Notes: generated by a model not told the origin, from the letters alone. A stretch of 64,000 bases of DNA from Megaera polyxenophila (GCF_029982035.1 NZ_CP104166.1:1663494-1727493); one strand, 5' to 3'. Counted from the first letter of the stretch, positions 35,370-46,030 are shown. Translations and numbers: made by a program.

Positions 35370-36176
35370 TTATTTCTGATTTTCGCTTTGTCCTTTTTTA
35401 TACAATTCTCTAGTTTTGGCAAGCCTTACGAAACGAGTAAAGGCAAAAATTATTGAATCCACAAAACCGTTAAATCCAAAAACAATATAACGTCTTATTA
35501 TAAAGACTTTTAGAAAAAATAACGGTAGCTCAAAAGCTATGCGAATCCGAGATGGGAATCGTCCCTGAATTACTAGATCTTTAGCTTGTTCAGTAGAATA
35601 AAAATTTCCCTTATTTATTAGCTGTTCTATTGAAACGGCAGACCTATGATAACCATGATTTTTAAACTTATACACTAAGTTTTTATTAGCTTTGGTGGGG
35701 ATATTAAAAGTTACGGTATCATGGGTAGTGGCATTTTTAGTATTAGAAAAGCTACAAAAATTCCGATCATAAAGCCGGATAAAGCCGTTAGAAGGGGCCA
35801 AAATCCGCGCTTTTTGATCATATCGATGTATGGTAATGAAATTTATCTCATAAGCTTTATATTCATTGTATTTAGCTGAATTAAATATTTGCTTAATTTC
35901 TGCTTGTAACTCTTGAGTTAATTCTTCATCAGCATCAATATTCAAAACCCAGTTATTTTTACATAAGCTTTCAGCAAAGGATTTTTGCTTAACATATCCA
36001 GGCCACTCATTAAATATTACTTTAGCACCAAGACTTTCTGCGATTGATACGGTATCATCTACACTCCCACTGTCTACTACTATAATTTCTTCGGCTATAT
36101 CTTTGACACTATTAATAGCTCTAGTTACTCTACTTGCCTCATTTTTCGTAATTATAAAAGCTGAGATATTTATCAT
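35370..36176 (-). CDS. Family 2 glycosyltransferase, WaaE/KdtX-like
   Basis: 268 residues. GT-A fold transferase acting on lipopolysaccharide core or similar glycan at the cytoplasmic face. Motifs: INISAFIITKNEASRVTRAINS (nucleotide-sugar loop), EEIIVVDSGSVDDTVSIAESLGAKV and WVLNIDADEELT (DxD metal site). The C-terminal half resembles WaaE (beta-1,4-glucosyl transferase group). The start ATG overlaps the stop of the O-antigen-ligase-like gene, implying translational coupling. Confidence 0.88.
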   Translation of the reverse strand: MINISAFIITKNEASRVTRAINSVKDIAEEIIVVDSGSVDDTVSIAESLGAKVIFNEWPGYVKQKSFAESLCKNNWVLNIDADEELTQELQAEIKQIFNSAKYNEYKAYEINFITIHRYDQKARILAPSNGFIRLYDRNFCSFSNTKNATTHDTVTFNIPTKANKNLVYKFKNHGYHRSAVSIEQLINKGNFYSTEQAKDLVIQGRFPSRIRIAFELPLFFLKVFIIRRYIVFGFNGFVDSIIFAFTRFVRLAKTRELYKKGQSENQK

Positions 36177-37477
36177 GAAGATATTTTACTATTTTTAGAG
36201 TTCAACAATAATGCAGAAAAACATAACGATATCCCAGTCCAATTTAATGTTCCAGACCAGTTAGTTATAAAGCTCATAGTAACACTAATGGGAAAAAGTA
36301 TAGTAATTAGTCCTGCAAAAGCAAAAATACAACTTACGAATTTCCCAAAATTATTGCGATTCATAATAGCAGATACTATAACTTGGCGTAAGCATAATAA
36401 TGCAAATATTACAAATAGGCTCAAGCCTATAGCGCCACTTTCAGATAATATTTCAAGGTAAATATTATGAGAATGGATATCGCAATAAGTTACTAACCCT
36501 TCTGTTTTAAAAGTAAGGCAGGAATTTCTAAATTGCCTGATTCCTACTCCGGTAAAAATACCATACTTATACCAAGAAAGGATAGAAGCTTTAAATAACT
36601 GACCATATAAACTGTTAGGGAAATTGCTTACGTCATTCATAAAATCCATTAACCTTTGGTAAATGAATGGTACTTTATATATTATCCAGGTAAGTAGGCC
36701 AATAACACTAACAATTGTAGTTAGAGTGTATGCTCTTAAATTCTTATTATATATAGCAATGATTAATAACGATGAAGTTAGAGCAAATAAAGAAAGGACG
36801 GTTGCTGTTCTCTCACCGGTTAAAAAAATAACAGTAATTGTTAACAATAGGAAAAGGTAACTTAAAAATAAATTTTTCTTATTTTCAAAATTGATAGCTA
36901 AACTTATCCATAAAGAAGCTATTGGGAAAATTAGCTTTGCCAGGTAAATTCCAATATCTGGCCTCCGAAGTAACCCTGTTAAACGTGCTCCCCATTGTGG
37001 CTTTCCGCTAATTGAAAAACCGCTAATAAACTGAAATAATGCATCACTAGCGGCTATAATCAAAGTTATAGTAATTATTATGCTTGCGAATTGGAACGCT
37101 TTTATATCAGTAAATAACCAATAAGCACAAGCTATAAAAAATAATATAAATCGGATATAAACAAAGCTCATAAAAAATGCTTGGGTATTATTAGAAAAAG
37201 CAAATAACGAGGTTATCATAAACCATAGCCAAAGAAGTATTAAAGTTATTACAATCGGTTGCTTAATATAGCTATAATACTGAGCTCTAATACAATAAGT
37301 GACAAATAAAATTCCTGTTGTAGTTAATGCTATATCAGCAATTGCTCGAGAAAAAAGTAAAAGCAAAGGGATGAATGACGTCAAAACAAGAGCGGCTTTA
37401 CGTAAAGCGACTTCTTTGTCTTCTAATAGGTATATGGAATTTAGTTTTATACAAAAATTAAAGTGGCTTTCTAACAT
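36173..37477 (-). CDS. O-antigen ligase-like (Wzy_C) membrane protein
   Basis: 434 residues with about eleven membrane segments. The Wzy_C signature is clear near residues 334-355: CDIHSHNIYLEILSESGAIG. The large periplasmic loop before it holds an Arg-rich GVGIRQFRNSC, as in WaaL ligases. It probably joins O-antigen or a similar glycan to lipid A core in the inner membrane. It overlaps both neighbours (37458-37477 with the upstream glycosyltransferase; 4 bp downstream), so the three genes form one operon. Confidence 0.88.
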   Translation of the reverse strand: MLESHFNFCIKLNSIYLLEDKEVALRKAALVLTSFIPLLLLFSRAIADIALTTTGILFVTYCIRAQYYSYIKQPIVITLILLWLWFMITSLFAFSNNTQAFFMSFVYIRFILFFIACAYWLFTDIKAFQFASIIITITLIIAASDALFQFISGFSISGKPQWGARLTGLLRRPDIGIYLAKLIFPIASLWISLAINFENKKNLFLSYLFLLLTITVIFLTGERTATVLSLFALTSSLLIIAIYNKNLRAYTLTTIVSVIGLLTWIIYKVPFIYQRLMDFMNDVSNFPNSLYGQLFKASILSWYKYGIFTGVGIRQFRNSCLTFKTEGLVTYCDIHSHNIYLEILSESGAIGLSLFVIFALLCLRQVIVSAIMNRNNFGKFVSCIFAFAGLITILFPISVTMSFITNWSGTLNWTGISLCFSALLLNSKNSKISS

Positions 37478-38378
37478 GTTTTAAATTATCAATAAAATAT
37501 TTATATTTACTTAGCTCTTTTATATTTGGATTGATTGGGATTAATTTTGTTTTTAAATAGATAATAAAGAATAAACGATGAATTAATTCTTTTCTCAATC
37601 TTTTCGCTTTCCAAACAGAAGAGATGGCTCTTTTATATATTTCCTTCTTTTGAGAAATAGTTAATTGAGTAAATTCTAATAAAGCAAAATAATAGGCGTA
37701 AAAACGATCATGAATTTGCTGTAATTTATTTTTGGATAATGAATTATCATTTTTGCCGGCATATACAGCAGAGCAACTTAGGGTAAGCATCTTCTTTGCG
37801 TTATAGGCAAGCCTAAGCGGTAATGATTCATCTTGAATAAAAATCTTATCATTAGCTCCACCTGATTTCAAATATAACTCTTTAGTTGTTAAATAGCTCA
37901 TCCTAACGTATCGCCCATCAAGCACGGTATCTAGAGGAGTAGAGCTTACTTGATAATCTGTATTATCTGTTAATTGTATGTTCAAGAGATCTTTTTGTTC
38001 CTGATTAGTTATTTTATAACCACCGAATACAAAATCGGCATGTTCCTTTTTTATTGCATCTAGCATAATTTTAAGAGAATTTTTTACTAAAATATCATCT
38101 GCATCTACTAAAAAAAAGTATTTTCCAGAAGCTACTGCACATCCTTGATTCAGGCAACAAGCTGGTCCTTTATTTTGTTTATTAGCTAAAATAGTAAGTT
38201 TTTGGTAACTGTTAAAGCTTTGTTTTATAACTTTAATCGAATCATCATATGAAGCATCATCAACAAATATATACTCACAGCTTAAATTTTCTGTTTGTCG
38301 TAAGATCGAATGAATGGTAATAGGCAAATATTTCGCTTTATTGAAAACCGTAATAATAAAACTTACTTCTATTATCAT
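37458..38378 (-). CDS. Family 2 glycosyltransferase
   Basis: 306 residues. Nucleotide-sugar-binding start SFIITVFNKAKYLPITIHSI, then CEYIFVDDASYDDSIKVIKQ and GKYFFLVDADDILVKNSL with the DxD motif. No membrane helix except weak hydrophobic stretches near 265-285. Probably adds a sugar to surface glycan together with the next two genes. First gene of the operon. Confidence 0.87.
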   Translation of the reverse strand: MIIEVSFIITVFNKAKYLPITIHSILRQTENLSCEYIFVDDASYDDSIKVIKQSFNSYQKLTILANKQNKGPACCLNQGCAVASGKYFFLVDADDILVKNSLKIMLDAIKKEHADFVFGGYKITNQEQKDLLNIQLTDNTDYQVSSTPLDTVLDGRYVRMSYLTTKELYLKSGGANDKIFIQDESLPLRLAYNAKKMLTLSCSAVYAGKNDNSLSKNKLQQIHDRFYAYYFALLEFTQLTISQKKEIYKRAISSVWKAKRLRKELIHRLFFIIYLKTKLIPINPNIKELSKYKYFIDNLKHVRKPL

Positions 38379-38768
38379 TCCTAACCTTTTAAATCTTTAG
38401 AATGTCCCTTATTAAAGTAGTTATAGAAATATTAGAATATTCTGGAACATCTGATCATATTTTCAAATTAGAGAAAAGCTTTTTATTGTCAAGGCATTTT
38501 TATGTAATTTACTTCACTATTGGTAACATCTAGCCACTCAGATAATTATATCGTATTTAAAATACCGGATACTTCGTGAAGTCACAATGAACAGACTCAA
38601 ATAGGTAAAGAGGTAATTTAATGAAGCCTCTCCTTAGATCACAAGTTGGATAGCAATTAAGCTGTATTCTCAGTTAATCAAAAGTATCATGTTATCGCAA
38701 GCTGACAACATGTAGTTAGTCGGTAATAATCAAATATTTGATTAAAATAAATGATTGACCTTCTAAAG
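38379..38768. other. 390-bp intergenic region, no gene seen
   Basis: Separates the glycan operon from asmA, both on the minus strand. It should carry the promoter of the glycan operon. Short palindromes exist (for example GTATTTAAAATAC near 38550) but no reading frame, tRNA or known repeat was recognised. Confidence 0.5.
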
Positions 38769-41525
38769 CTATTTAAATAACCCTTTTAATTGCTTTTTAA
38801 CCTGAGATTCTAATTCTTTGGCTGGATTTTTTTGCTCTGATGGGGTAGATTCTGGGTGAGGATCTACCGGTTGTTTTGAGGAGTTTTCATCATTTCCTGT
38901 ACCGCCGCCAATAATACCTTTTAGTATATCTTCAGGTTTTTTGTTTTTTCTTATGTTATCTATTACATTAGTTAAGACATTTTTTATTAAATGCTCTTGT
39001 AAAGCCTTTGTATCTAATTTGTGTTGCGGGTTATCCAAGAAGCCGTAAATATGAGCTTTTAAAGGTGGCATTGATTTCATATCAATATTTATGGTGCTGT
39101 TTACATCTATCGTATATTTTGGAAGATTAATATTTCCGGTGGCTGCCATATTTGCAGAAGGTACGTCTAAATTACATTTAGTAATGTTAGCAATTCCATC
39201 TTTTATATTAGTATCAATTGCTAGTTGGTTAAAAGAGGTTTCTCCACCGGAGAATGAAGAATCAAGGCTTGTTAAAAAACTATCAAGATTTTTTATATTT
39301 TTTAAGCTATTGAGTATTTTCTGTAAATCAAAGCCACTAACACGACCATTAACAGCTGTTAATTGAGCATTACCAAACAAATTGCTTATATATTGGTACT
39401 CAGTTTGACCACTGGTTCTTAAATCGGCATCAAAATTGACTGTGCCTTCAGTAACCTTAATTTTTCTACCATGAGGAATCATGTTTTTTAAGTGTGCTCC
39501 TTTTAAACTTGCTTTAAAACTTGCCGTTTGGGATTGCTCAGACGTAACCTGGCCTGATGCTTCTAAATGGCCGCCATATAAGTTTCCGCTTAAAGATTTT
39601 AAATATAAAATTCCGTCAGTTAACTTTATAACTGCTTTTATACTATCCAACACTAGTTCTCCTTTAATAACTTTCTGAGTTGTTATTGCAGCATCACCAT
39701 CTATTTTTTTTAAAAATGATAAATCTATTTTACTCCTTGACCAACGAGACGTACTAGATGGCTCTTCCGTGTTGCCCTTTAGGTTACTAGTAATAGGCGA
39801 AGGATTACTGCTTGTTATACCACCTAAATTCAAGGTAGACATTTTTAAATTTAATAAGATTTTTGGTTTAGCATTGGATAAATTTAGACTTAGCAGACCG
39901 TTAATATTAAGAGGAGTATTATTTAACAAAAAAGTAGATTTATCTACAGATATTTCAACAAGTTTTTTCAAATCTCCTTCAATTTTTGCAGAGAGAGAAT
40001 AACTTCCAAGCTCTGAGTTGGGAGTAGATTTTTGTAATTGTCCAAGAGTTTGTCCTAAATTATTCCCCGAACTAATTAAAGTTAAAGAGGGTTTTATATC
40101 ATCCCCTAAAATAATATCGCCTTTAATAATATTAGTAGTTTTTGCCGCTATTACTGTATTATCAGTTTTGAATGTATCTTTTATTTTGGCAGTTTCCCCT
40201 TTGATCTGTAGATCATCAATATTAACAGGCAGATCTATAGCAAATAAGCCAGTAAACACCTTTAGATAATTAGTGTTTAAATCATAAGCAACACTTAAGT
40301 CTTTCTCCCAGTTCTTTAGTGTGAAACTCCCACTTAAGCTAGCTTTATCCATAGTTAAATTTATCTCCTTTAAAAGGAGCTCGTGATCTAAATAGGTTAA
40401 ATTTGTTGAAAAAGAAAAAGATTGGTTGATTATAGAAGCCGGTAAATCTTTAGTGCTAATTTTTAACGCGCTAATTATAGGTTCAAGTGCAGTGGCTTTT
40501 ATGTATATTTTTTCGTGTAAGCCTTTATCAGCTCTAGCAACAGGGGTAAGAATAATATCTGCATTGCCCGGGTTTAATTTAAGCGTTAAATCAGCTTCGT
40601 TTTTTTTAATATTGTAATTAGAGCTACCTTTAGCAGTTAATTCTCCAAAATTAATATCAATATCAGTAACTTTTACTAAGTTTTTATCGGCATTAATATT
40701 TAAAGTAAGTTTGTGTTTTATGTTATCATCAATATTAAGGGTAGGTATAAAATTTCTAAGATTTTTAGCATCTCCCTTTAGCTCCAATTTACCGATAAAA
40801 ATTACAGTTTTAGGATCAAAATTACCTGATAAATTAATTTCTTCTTTTAAGATATTTACACTTGCCTTTAAAGTTAGAGTTTCTTTATCCTCTTTGATAT
40901 CACCTTTGAGAATATAATCTTTGTTGGTAGAAGAAAATTCGCAGGTTAAATTATTAGGCCCACGGAAGTTTTTGATTTGTAAATTATCAATTTCAAAAAC
41001 TTTTAAATCGGAACCTACGCTACTTATTTCAATATAATTTATTTTAGCCTCTAGAATTTTAAGAGAGTTTATATATAGCTCGCTTTTGCCCTGACTTTTT
41101 GAGGATTCTCCAATAGAACTTTTTTCAGGAGATACTGGTGTTGAAAAGTCCCAAGAAGCTGAGCCATTTGCCATATACTCAAGGTTAATAACAGGATTAT
41201 TAACTTCTATTTCGGAAATTACTATATTTCCAGTAAGCAAAGAAAATAAAGATACAGAAGCTGTTACTTCTTTAGCTTGAAATAGGGAAGGGTAGTGTGC
41301 CCCAGGTATTGATGAAAGTTTAATATCTTTAAGATTAATTTTTGGATTTGGTAATAAGGATAAGCTTATTGGCCCGTTTATTTCTAATTGCCTTCCTATT
41401 GCTTCTTTAACTTTTTGAGAAGCTATTACCTTGTATTTATCTAAGGGGACAAAAAATGGAATTAGGAGCAATAAAATGAGACCACAAACAAGCAGTAAAA
41501 CTGAGTATTTTAAAAATTTCTTCAC
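38769..41525 (-). CDS. AsmA-family protein
   Basis: 918 residues. N-terminal membrane anchor KYSVLLLVCGLILLLLIPFF (about 6-25), then the AsmA domain start VPLDKYKVIASQKVKEAIGR and GPISLSLLPNPKINLKDIKL. The C-terminal AsmA_2 region (GGHLEASGQVTS ... GTVNFDADLRTSG ... SNLFGNAQLTAVNGRVSGFDL) is complete. These periplasmic beta-rich bridge proteins help move phospholipid between membranes and affect outer-membrane assembly. The tail after residue 865 is Pro/Ser/Gln-rich, then ends KKQLKGLFK. Confidence 0.92.
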   Translation of the reverse strand: MKKFLKYSVLLLVCGLILLLLIPFFVPLDKYKVIASQKVKEAIGRQLEINGPISLSLLPNPKINLKDIKLSSIPGAHYPSLFQAKEVTASVSLFSLLTGNIVISEIEVNNPVINLEYMANGSASWDFSTPVSPEKSSIGESSKSQGKSELYINSLKILEAKINYIEISSVGSDLKVFEIDNLQIKNFRGPNNLTCEFSSTNKDYILKGDIKEDKETLTLKASVNILKEEINLSGNFDPKTVIFIGKLELKGDAKNLRNFIPTLNIDDNIKHKLTLNINADKNLVKVTDIDINFGELTAKGSSNYNIKKNEADLTLKLNPGNADIILTPVARADKGLHEKIYIKATALEPIISALKISTKDLPASIINQSFSFSTNLTYLDHELLLKEINLTMDKASLSGSFTLKNWEKDLSVAYDLNTNYLKVFTGLFAIDLPVNIDDLQIKGETAKIKDTFKTDNTVIAAKTTNIIKGDIILGDDIKPSLTLISSGNNLGQTLGQLQKSTPNSELGSYSLSAKIEGDLKKLVEISVDKSTFLLNNTPLNINGLLSLNLSNAKPKILLNLKMSTLNLGGITSSNPSPITSNLKGNTEEPSSTSRWSRSKIDLSFLKKIDGDAAITTQKVIKGELVLDSIKAVIKLTDGILYLKSLSGNLYGGHLEASGQVTSEQSQTASFKASLKGAHLKNMIPHGRKIKVTEGTVNFDADLRTSGQTEYQYISNLFGNAQLTAVNGRVSGFDLQKILNSLKNIKNLDSFLTSLDSSFSGGETSFNQLAIDTNIKDGIANITKCNLDVPSANMAATGNINLPKYTIDVNSTINIDMKSMPPLKAHIYGFLDNPQHKLDTKALQEHLIKNVLTNVIDNIRKNKKPEDILKGIIGGGTGNDENSSKQPVDPHPESTPSEQKNPAKELESQVKKQLKGLFK

Positions 41526-41612
41526 TGGAATATCCTTAATCTATTATTAGCAGTTCAATGATTGTATATAACTTTATTTTAACAAGCAAGAAAGTTAAGC
41601 TTTTATGGCTAT

Positions 41613-42395
41613 TTAGTTGGGATAAGAATTTTTTATAATGCAAGCAAAGTAATTGACGTCAATATCATCCGATAAATACCAGCTATTCGTTATAATATCG
41701 AATTTTAAACCGGTAAGGTTTTTTAGGTGAAAATTATTTACTTCAAGAATTTTGTACAATTCTGAAGGTTTTAAAAACTTAGAGTAATCGTGAGTATTAG
41801 TAGGGACCCATTTTAATATATATTCGGCGGCAATTATTGCATGGGCATAGGATTTTATAGTACGGTTAATAGTTGATAGGATAAGTATTCCAGTTGGCTT
41901 TAATAATTTTAGTAAATTTTGGATAAATGCACTTTGATTTGATACATGTTCTAAAACTTCTAAACATAGCACAACATCATATAACTGATCGGGGTAATTA
42001 CTAATATATTCCTCAACAGTAGTGTTTATTGGGTTTATAGAGAGGTTATTATTTTTTGTGTATTCTGATAACGCTTTTATATTGTAAGAATTTGCATCAA
42101 TAGCTGTAACTTTCGCTCCTAACTGGCAAATAGGAACACTTATTAATCCACCGCCGCAACCAACGTCTATAATATTAAGATTTTTTAAAGGTTGTAAATC
42201 ATCCTCCTTATTTTGGATACTATTAAAATGTTCTGCAATTTTATCATTAATATATTGAATTCTAATAGGATTTATTTGATGTAAGATCTTAAATTCTCCG
42301 GATTTATCCCACCATTCCTCCGATGTCTTATTAAATTTGTTTACTTCGTTTTGATCTACTGACGATTCTTTATTCATATAATTTTCAAAGTACAA
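41613..42395 (-). CDS. ubiG: Ubiquinone biosynthesis O-methyltransferase UbiG
   Basis: 260 residues. Performs both O-methylations of ubiquinone synthesis with SAM. Motif I NIIDVGCGGGLISVPICQLGA, then VTAIDANSYNIKAL, and the post-motif LYDVVLCLEVLEHVSNQSAF. The N-terminal EVNKFNKTSEEWWDKSGEFK is typical of UbiG. Divergent from lysC with 96 bp between starts. Confidence 0.95.
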   Translation of the reverse strand: MYFENYMNKESSVDQNEVNKFNKTSEEWWDKSGEFKILHQINPIRIQYINDKIAEHFNSIQNKEDDLQPLKNLNIIDVGCGGGLISVPICQLGAKVTAIDANSYNIKALSEYTKNNNLSINPINTTVEEYISNYPDQLYDVVLCLEVLEHVSNQSAFIQNLLKLLKPTGILILSTINRTIKSYAHAIIAAEYILKWVPTNTHDYSKFLKPSELYKILEVNNFHLKNLTGLKFDIITNSWYLSDDIDVNYFACIIKNSYPN

Positions 42396-42491
42396 GGAAG
42401 AAGTTTAATTAATAAATTATGCTTCAAAAGGTTACTGCAAAGTGATAGAATGTTCAACGATTTAAATAACCGATATCTATAAGCAGTATTT

Positions 42492-43718
42492 ATGGCTTTA
42501 ATTGTCCAAAAATTTGGTGGTACCTCAGTTGCTGATACCATAAGGATTCAAACAATAGCAAAAATCATTTTAAGGGAATATGAAGCTGGCCATAAACTGG
42601 TAATAGTTGTTTCTGCTATGGCCGGGGTCACTAACTCTTTAATTGCTAAGTGCAGTGAAGTATCGCAATTAAATTCATATGAACAGATGCAGGAGTACGA
42701 TGCTGTCGTAGGTAGCGGTGAAATTTTAACTTCCGGGCTAGTTGCTCTTGAATTACAAAGGATAGGGTTAAAAGCGCGATCTCTCCAAGGATGGCAAATA
42801 CCTATTTTAACGGATAATGTTTTTGCCAATGCTCAGGTAAACTCTATAAATTCTGACTTTATCCATGATTTACTATCAGAAGGTATTATTCCAGTTATTA
42901 CAGGTTTTCAGGGAGTTACTAGCAAAAAACAGCTTACGACTCTTGGTAAAGGAGGTTCTGATACAACAGCAGCTCTTGTGGCAGCGGCAATTGGAGCAGA
43001 TAGGGCAGATATTTATACAGATGTAACAGGGGTGTTTAGCGCTGATCCAAGAGTGGTTCATGATGCTATTAAAATTGATTATATAACATGCGAGCAAATG
43101 CTCACCTTAAGCAGTTATGGCGCAAAAGTTTTGCATCCAAGGGCAGCTCTTGCCGCTGCGAGGTACAAATTTGATATGAAAATTTTATCATCTTTTGATG
43201 ATAATCCGGGAACATTAATAAGCTCAAAAAATTTTGATATGGAATCTAAAATGGAAAAAAGGTTAATTACTGCAATAACTTCAAATAAAAATATTATACA
43301 GATTGATATTACCTGCGCTCCAGATAGTTTTTCTGAAGTAATCAACAAATTTACTGAAGAAGGCTTAATTGTAGATAAAATAGAAATTTACGCTCATAAC
43401 AAAATTAATTTGATAGCAAGCCTAGCTGACAAAAACAAATTTCAAGCTACTTTAGATAATTTAAAAAGCCTCTCTAACATATTAATTTATGATATAAAAT
43501 CAAACATTTCTACAGTAACAGCCGTGGGATATGGTATAAAAAACTATAGTGGTATCTGTTTCGATATGATTACTTTATTAAGTAATCAACAGATAAAAGT
43601 AAAAGGCATTGATTTAACAGAAACCAGATTTACCGTTGTTTTAGAAGATCAGGACACAGAAAAAGCTATTAAATTGCTGCATAAACATTTTAGGCTTAAC
43701 AATAAAAAAGATGGCTAA
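42492..43718 (+). CDS. lysC: Aspartate kinase
   Basis: 408 residues, class of LysC with two C-terminal ACT domains. Makes aspartyl phosphate for diaminopimelate and peptidoglycan. Motifs: VQKFGGTSVADTIRIQTIA (residues 5-23), GKGGSDTTAALVAAAIGA and DVTGVFSADPRVV. The ACT region runs from about residue 260 to the end. Its TAA is followed at once by the ATG of kdpB, so they would be cotranscribed. This is an odd neighbour for a potassium pump. Confidence 0.96.
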   Translation: MALIVQKFGGTSVADTIRIQTIAKIILREYEAGHKLVIVVSAMAGVTNSLIAKCSEVSQLNSYEQMQEYDAVVGSGEILTSGLVALELQRIGLKARSLQGWQIPILTDNVFANAQVNSINSDFIHDLLSEGIIPVITGFQGVTSKKQLTTLGKGGSDTTAALVAAAIGADRADIYTDVTGVFSADPRVVHDAIKIDYITCEQMLTLSSYGAKVLHPRAALAAARYKFDMKILSSFDDNPGTLISSKNFDMESKMEKRLITAITSNKNIIQIDITCAPDSFSEVINKFTEEGLIVDKIEIYAHNKINLIASLADKNKFQATLDNLKSLSNILIYDIKSNISTVTAVGYGIKNYSGICFDMITLLSNQQIKVKGIDLTETRFTVVLEDQDTEKAIKLLHKHFRLNNKKDG

Positions 43719-43920
43719 ATGCAAAAGGCGGAACAATCTACAATTAGGAAAACTTTTAGATTTATAGAGTTGATTTCTTACGTGAAAAACCCTTTATCTT
43801 TACTTCTTTTTGTTCTCTCTTGTTCTGCTTTTATTATCTTCTTACAACAGATATTTTACCATAACGACAAAGCACTTCTTTACGGACAGATAACTTTTTG
43901 GTTATGGATGACTATGTTTT
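43719..43920 (+). pseudogene. kdpB: KdpB, N-terminal fragment
   Basis: 67 codons plus one base. Contains the cytosolic start (STIRKTFRFIELISYVKNP) and first membrane helices (LSLLLFVLSCSAFIIF, then ALLYGQITFWLWMTMF), matching the KdpB N-terminus. The remainder begins at 50536. Joining 43920 directly to 50536 gives WLWMTMFFSVFTEFAYSR in frame, matching the 'LWFTVLFANFAEA' block of other KdpB proteins. Confidence 0.88.
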
Positions 43921-45734
43921 AGTATAGGAAATTCAAAATTTGCAACCAGAAAAATCATCAATCAGCTTTTTAAAAATTCGTTTAATAAATATGTAGTTAC
44001 CAGCCACAATATTAGAAATTATCAACACTTTTACAAAAATCTCTGCCAGAATCTATCTAAAAATAGGTTCAGTTTTACAAATTATGTGGCCAAGACGTGA
44101 AAGAAGTGTTCGCCATAATGATGTTATCTAGGCGTTGATAATAATTCATTGGTTCTTATTAATAACAATGGCGGAGATAAACCGTAATAAACTTGCCGCA
44201 GATTCATACATTTATTGCAATTATAGCAAAACAGAGGATCTATTTTAAAATTCAACCAAATCATTAATCTCCAACTAATGAGCTTAGTTTTCTTATGAAC
44301 GATTTGATTAATTGCCTTATATACGATAGGTAATTGTACGCCCCTAGTTCTATTAGATAAAAAACCGTAATACCTAATCATTCGAAAATAACGATCTGGT
44401 ATATGCATAATCAGACTAGCTATGAACTGCATCACGGGCATAGTTATGCGATCAATTGTATTATTATAGTGATCAAGAAATTTAAACGTTACCTGCTTTC
44501 CGTCGTAATTTTCTATTCTTGTCTCGGAAATAGGGGGCGTTTTATATACCGCCCTAAATATTCTATGTTGCGTTTATGATCATCCGATGGTTTTTGTAAA
44601 TAAACATACCAACTGATTTCGTATAAACTACTCATCCAGTTATTAAAATTCTCAGCATTTTGATATGCGGACGGCAACTTCAAATTACTTGAGATATATT
44701 GAAAGCGAAATAACTCAAGGACTCTATGTCTCCACATTTTTTTAATAGGTTCGGCAGGAAAAAATAATTTTTGCCACTTGCCTTTGCTATTTATACCGCC
44801 GCAAGTAACCGATAAATGGATATGAACATTGCGTTTTAAATCTCTACCGAAAGTGTGTAAGGCAGTAAATATACCAACCACAAGATTTTTCTTTGTAGCT
44901 ATCTCCTTAATAATTCCTGCTGCAATACCGGAAATCAATCCAAACAGATCACGATTGAGCCAAAATATCGGCCATAAAGAGTCCGGCATTGTAAATGTAA
45001 TGTGCTGCCATCGTGTTTTTGGTAGAACATTGCTAGCCTTACTCACCCATTGATCCGTTTGTTTCTTACCACAACGAGAACAAAACCTACCTTTACAGCT
45101 GAATGCTACCGATTTATTGCGGTTACAATCACGGCAGCTATAACGTTTAAATCCTAAATATTTCGTTCCACACGATATAACTTTAGTGACGTTGAAAATA
45201 ATGCCGTATCTTAGCTTGCCGTATTTTTTAGCGAAATCGAGACCAATTACCACGGTCTAGAAAAATATGTTTTATAGATATTCCTTTACCGACTATTTCC
45301 ATAAATTACTTATAGTTAATGTTTTCTTACCAAGGAATCTTTCTTCCTTTGCGTTCTAAATCAAATTCTTTACAATCAGGGCAATAGTAAACAGAATTAT
45401 ACTTATGATTGGGAGATATTTTTCGCAACATTATCCAGAAAGCCTTGGCTATTTCCTTATCTCCTTCGGAAAAAATCTTTTGATCCTGCTGTAAGGAATT
45501 GCTTGCTCTTTAGAAATGGCCTTAAGAGTTTTTACCGCTAATTCATTGACCAAATGCTGCTCAGAGTGCAAGTTACTCATAACTCAATTATATATTATCT
45601 TATGTATGTCTAACATTCAGTCTTTATAACTCAAGTTAAAAACAAATCAAATACCAGTATTATAATCCTCCATAAATATTTATCGGTCAAGGGTATCTTC
45701 TTTTAAGCTGCCACCGATAGGTGGCTTATCTTGT
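43921..45734 (-). mobile_element. IS91-like element, copy 3
   Basis: Left boundary of the 6.6-kb kdpB insertion. The transposase-downstream end (AGTATAGGAAATTC) abuts kdpB. The hairpin end (TTATCTTGT) abuts the SSS fragment. It shares with copy 5 a one-base deletion in the accessory ORF, near 45480. Confidence 0.88.
44124..45302 (-). pseudogene. IS91-family transposase, copy 3 (frame-broken)
   Basis: Main frame 44513-45253 (246 aa) and C-terminal frame 44124-44441 (105 aa), identical to copy 1 in protein sequence and in both frame breaks. The upstream accessory ORF (45328-45581) is broken here by a missing T. Confidence 0.8.
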
Positions 45735-46030
45735 CTGCTGCAATTTTTAGTATTACAGAAAGTATATATAAAAAAGGCTTTTATATAATAATAATAGCTA
45801 TGCTTCGTCCTATATATTGGCTTCTTACTGGATATATTTTATCCAGAAATATAGAGAGGATGAATGGTTGTTTATCAGTAGCTGATGTTATTCAAAGGAT
45901 ATATGGGGGAATTTCGGGGAAGATCATAACTATTGCGGCAGTAATTATTTCGTTAGGAATGTTAGCGGCCCAATTTACGGTTCTGTCGGATCTGTTGCCA
46001 GCAAGCTATAAATTAGATATACTGAGTTAA
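45735..46030 (+). pseudogene. Sodium:solute symporter (SSS family), middle fragment
   Basis: About 98 codons: AAIFSITESIYKKGFYIIII, then YWLLTGYILSRNIERMNG, SVADVIQRIYGGISGK and SLGMLAAQFTVLSDLLPAS. It matches helices 3 to 4 of PutP-type symporters ('TLPDYF..RF' block). Its end aligns to the residues just before the fragment at 19008-19924. It is cut on the left by IS91 copy 3 and on the right by IS6 sequence. Confidence 0.72.

Noticed and set aside
39091..40917. Several plus-strand ORFs inside asmA
   Set aside because: Antisense shadows of the AsmA coding frame with no independent signals.
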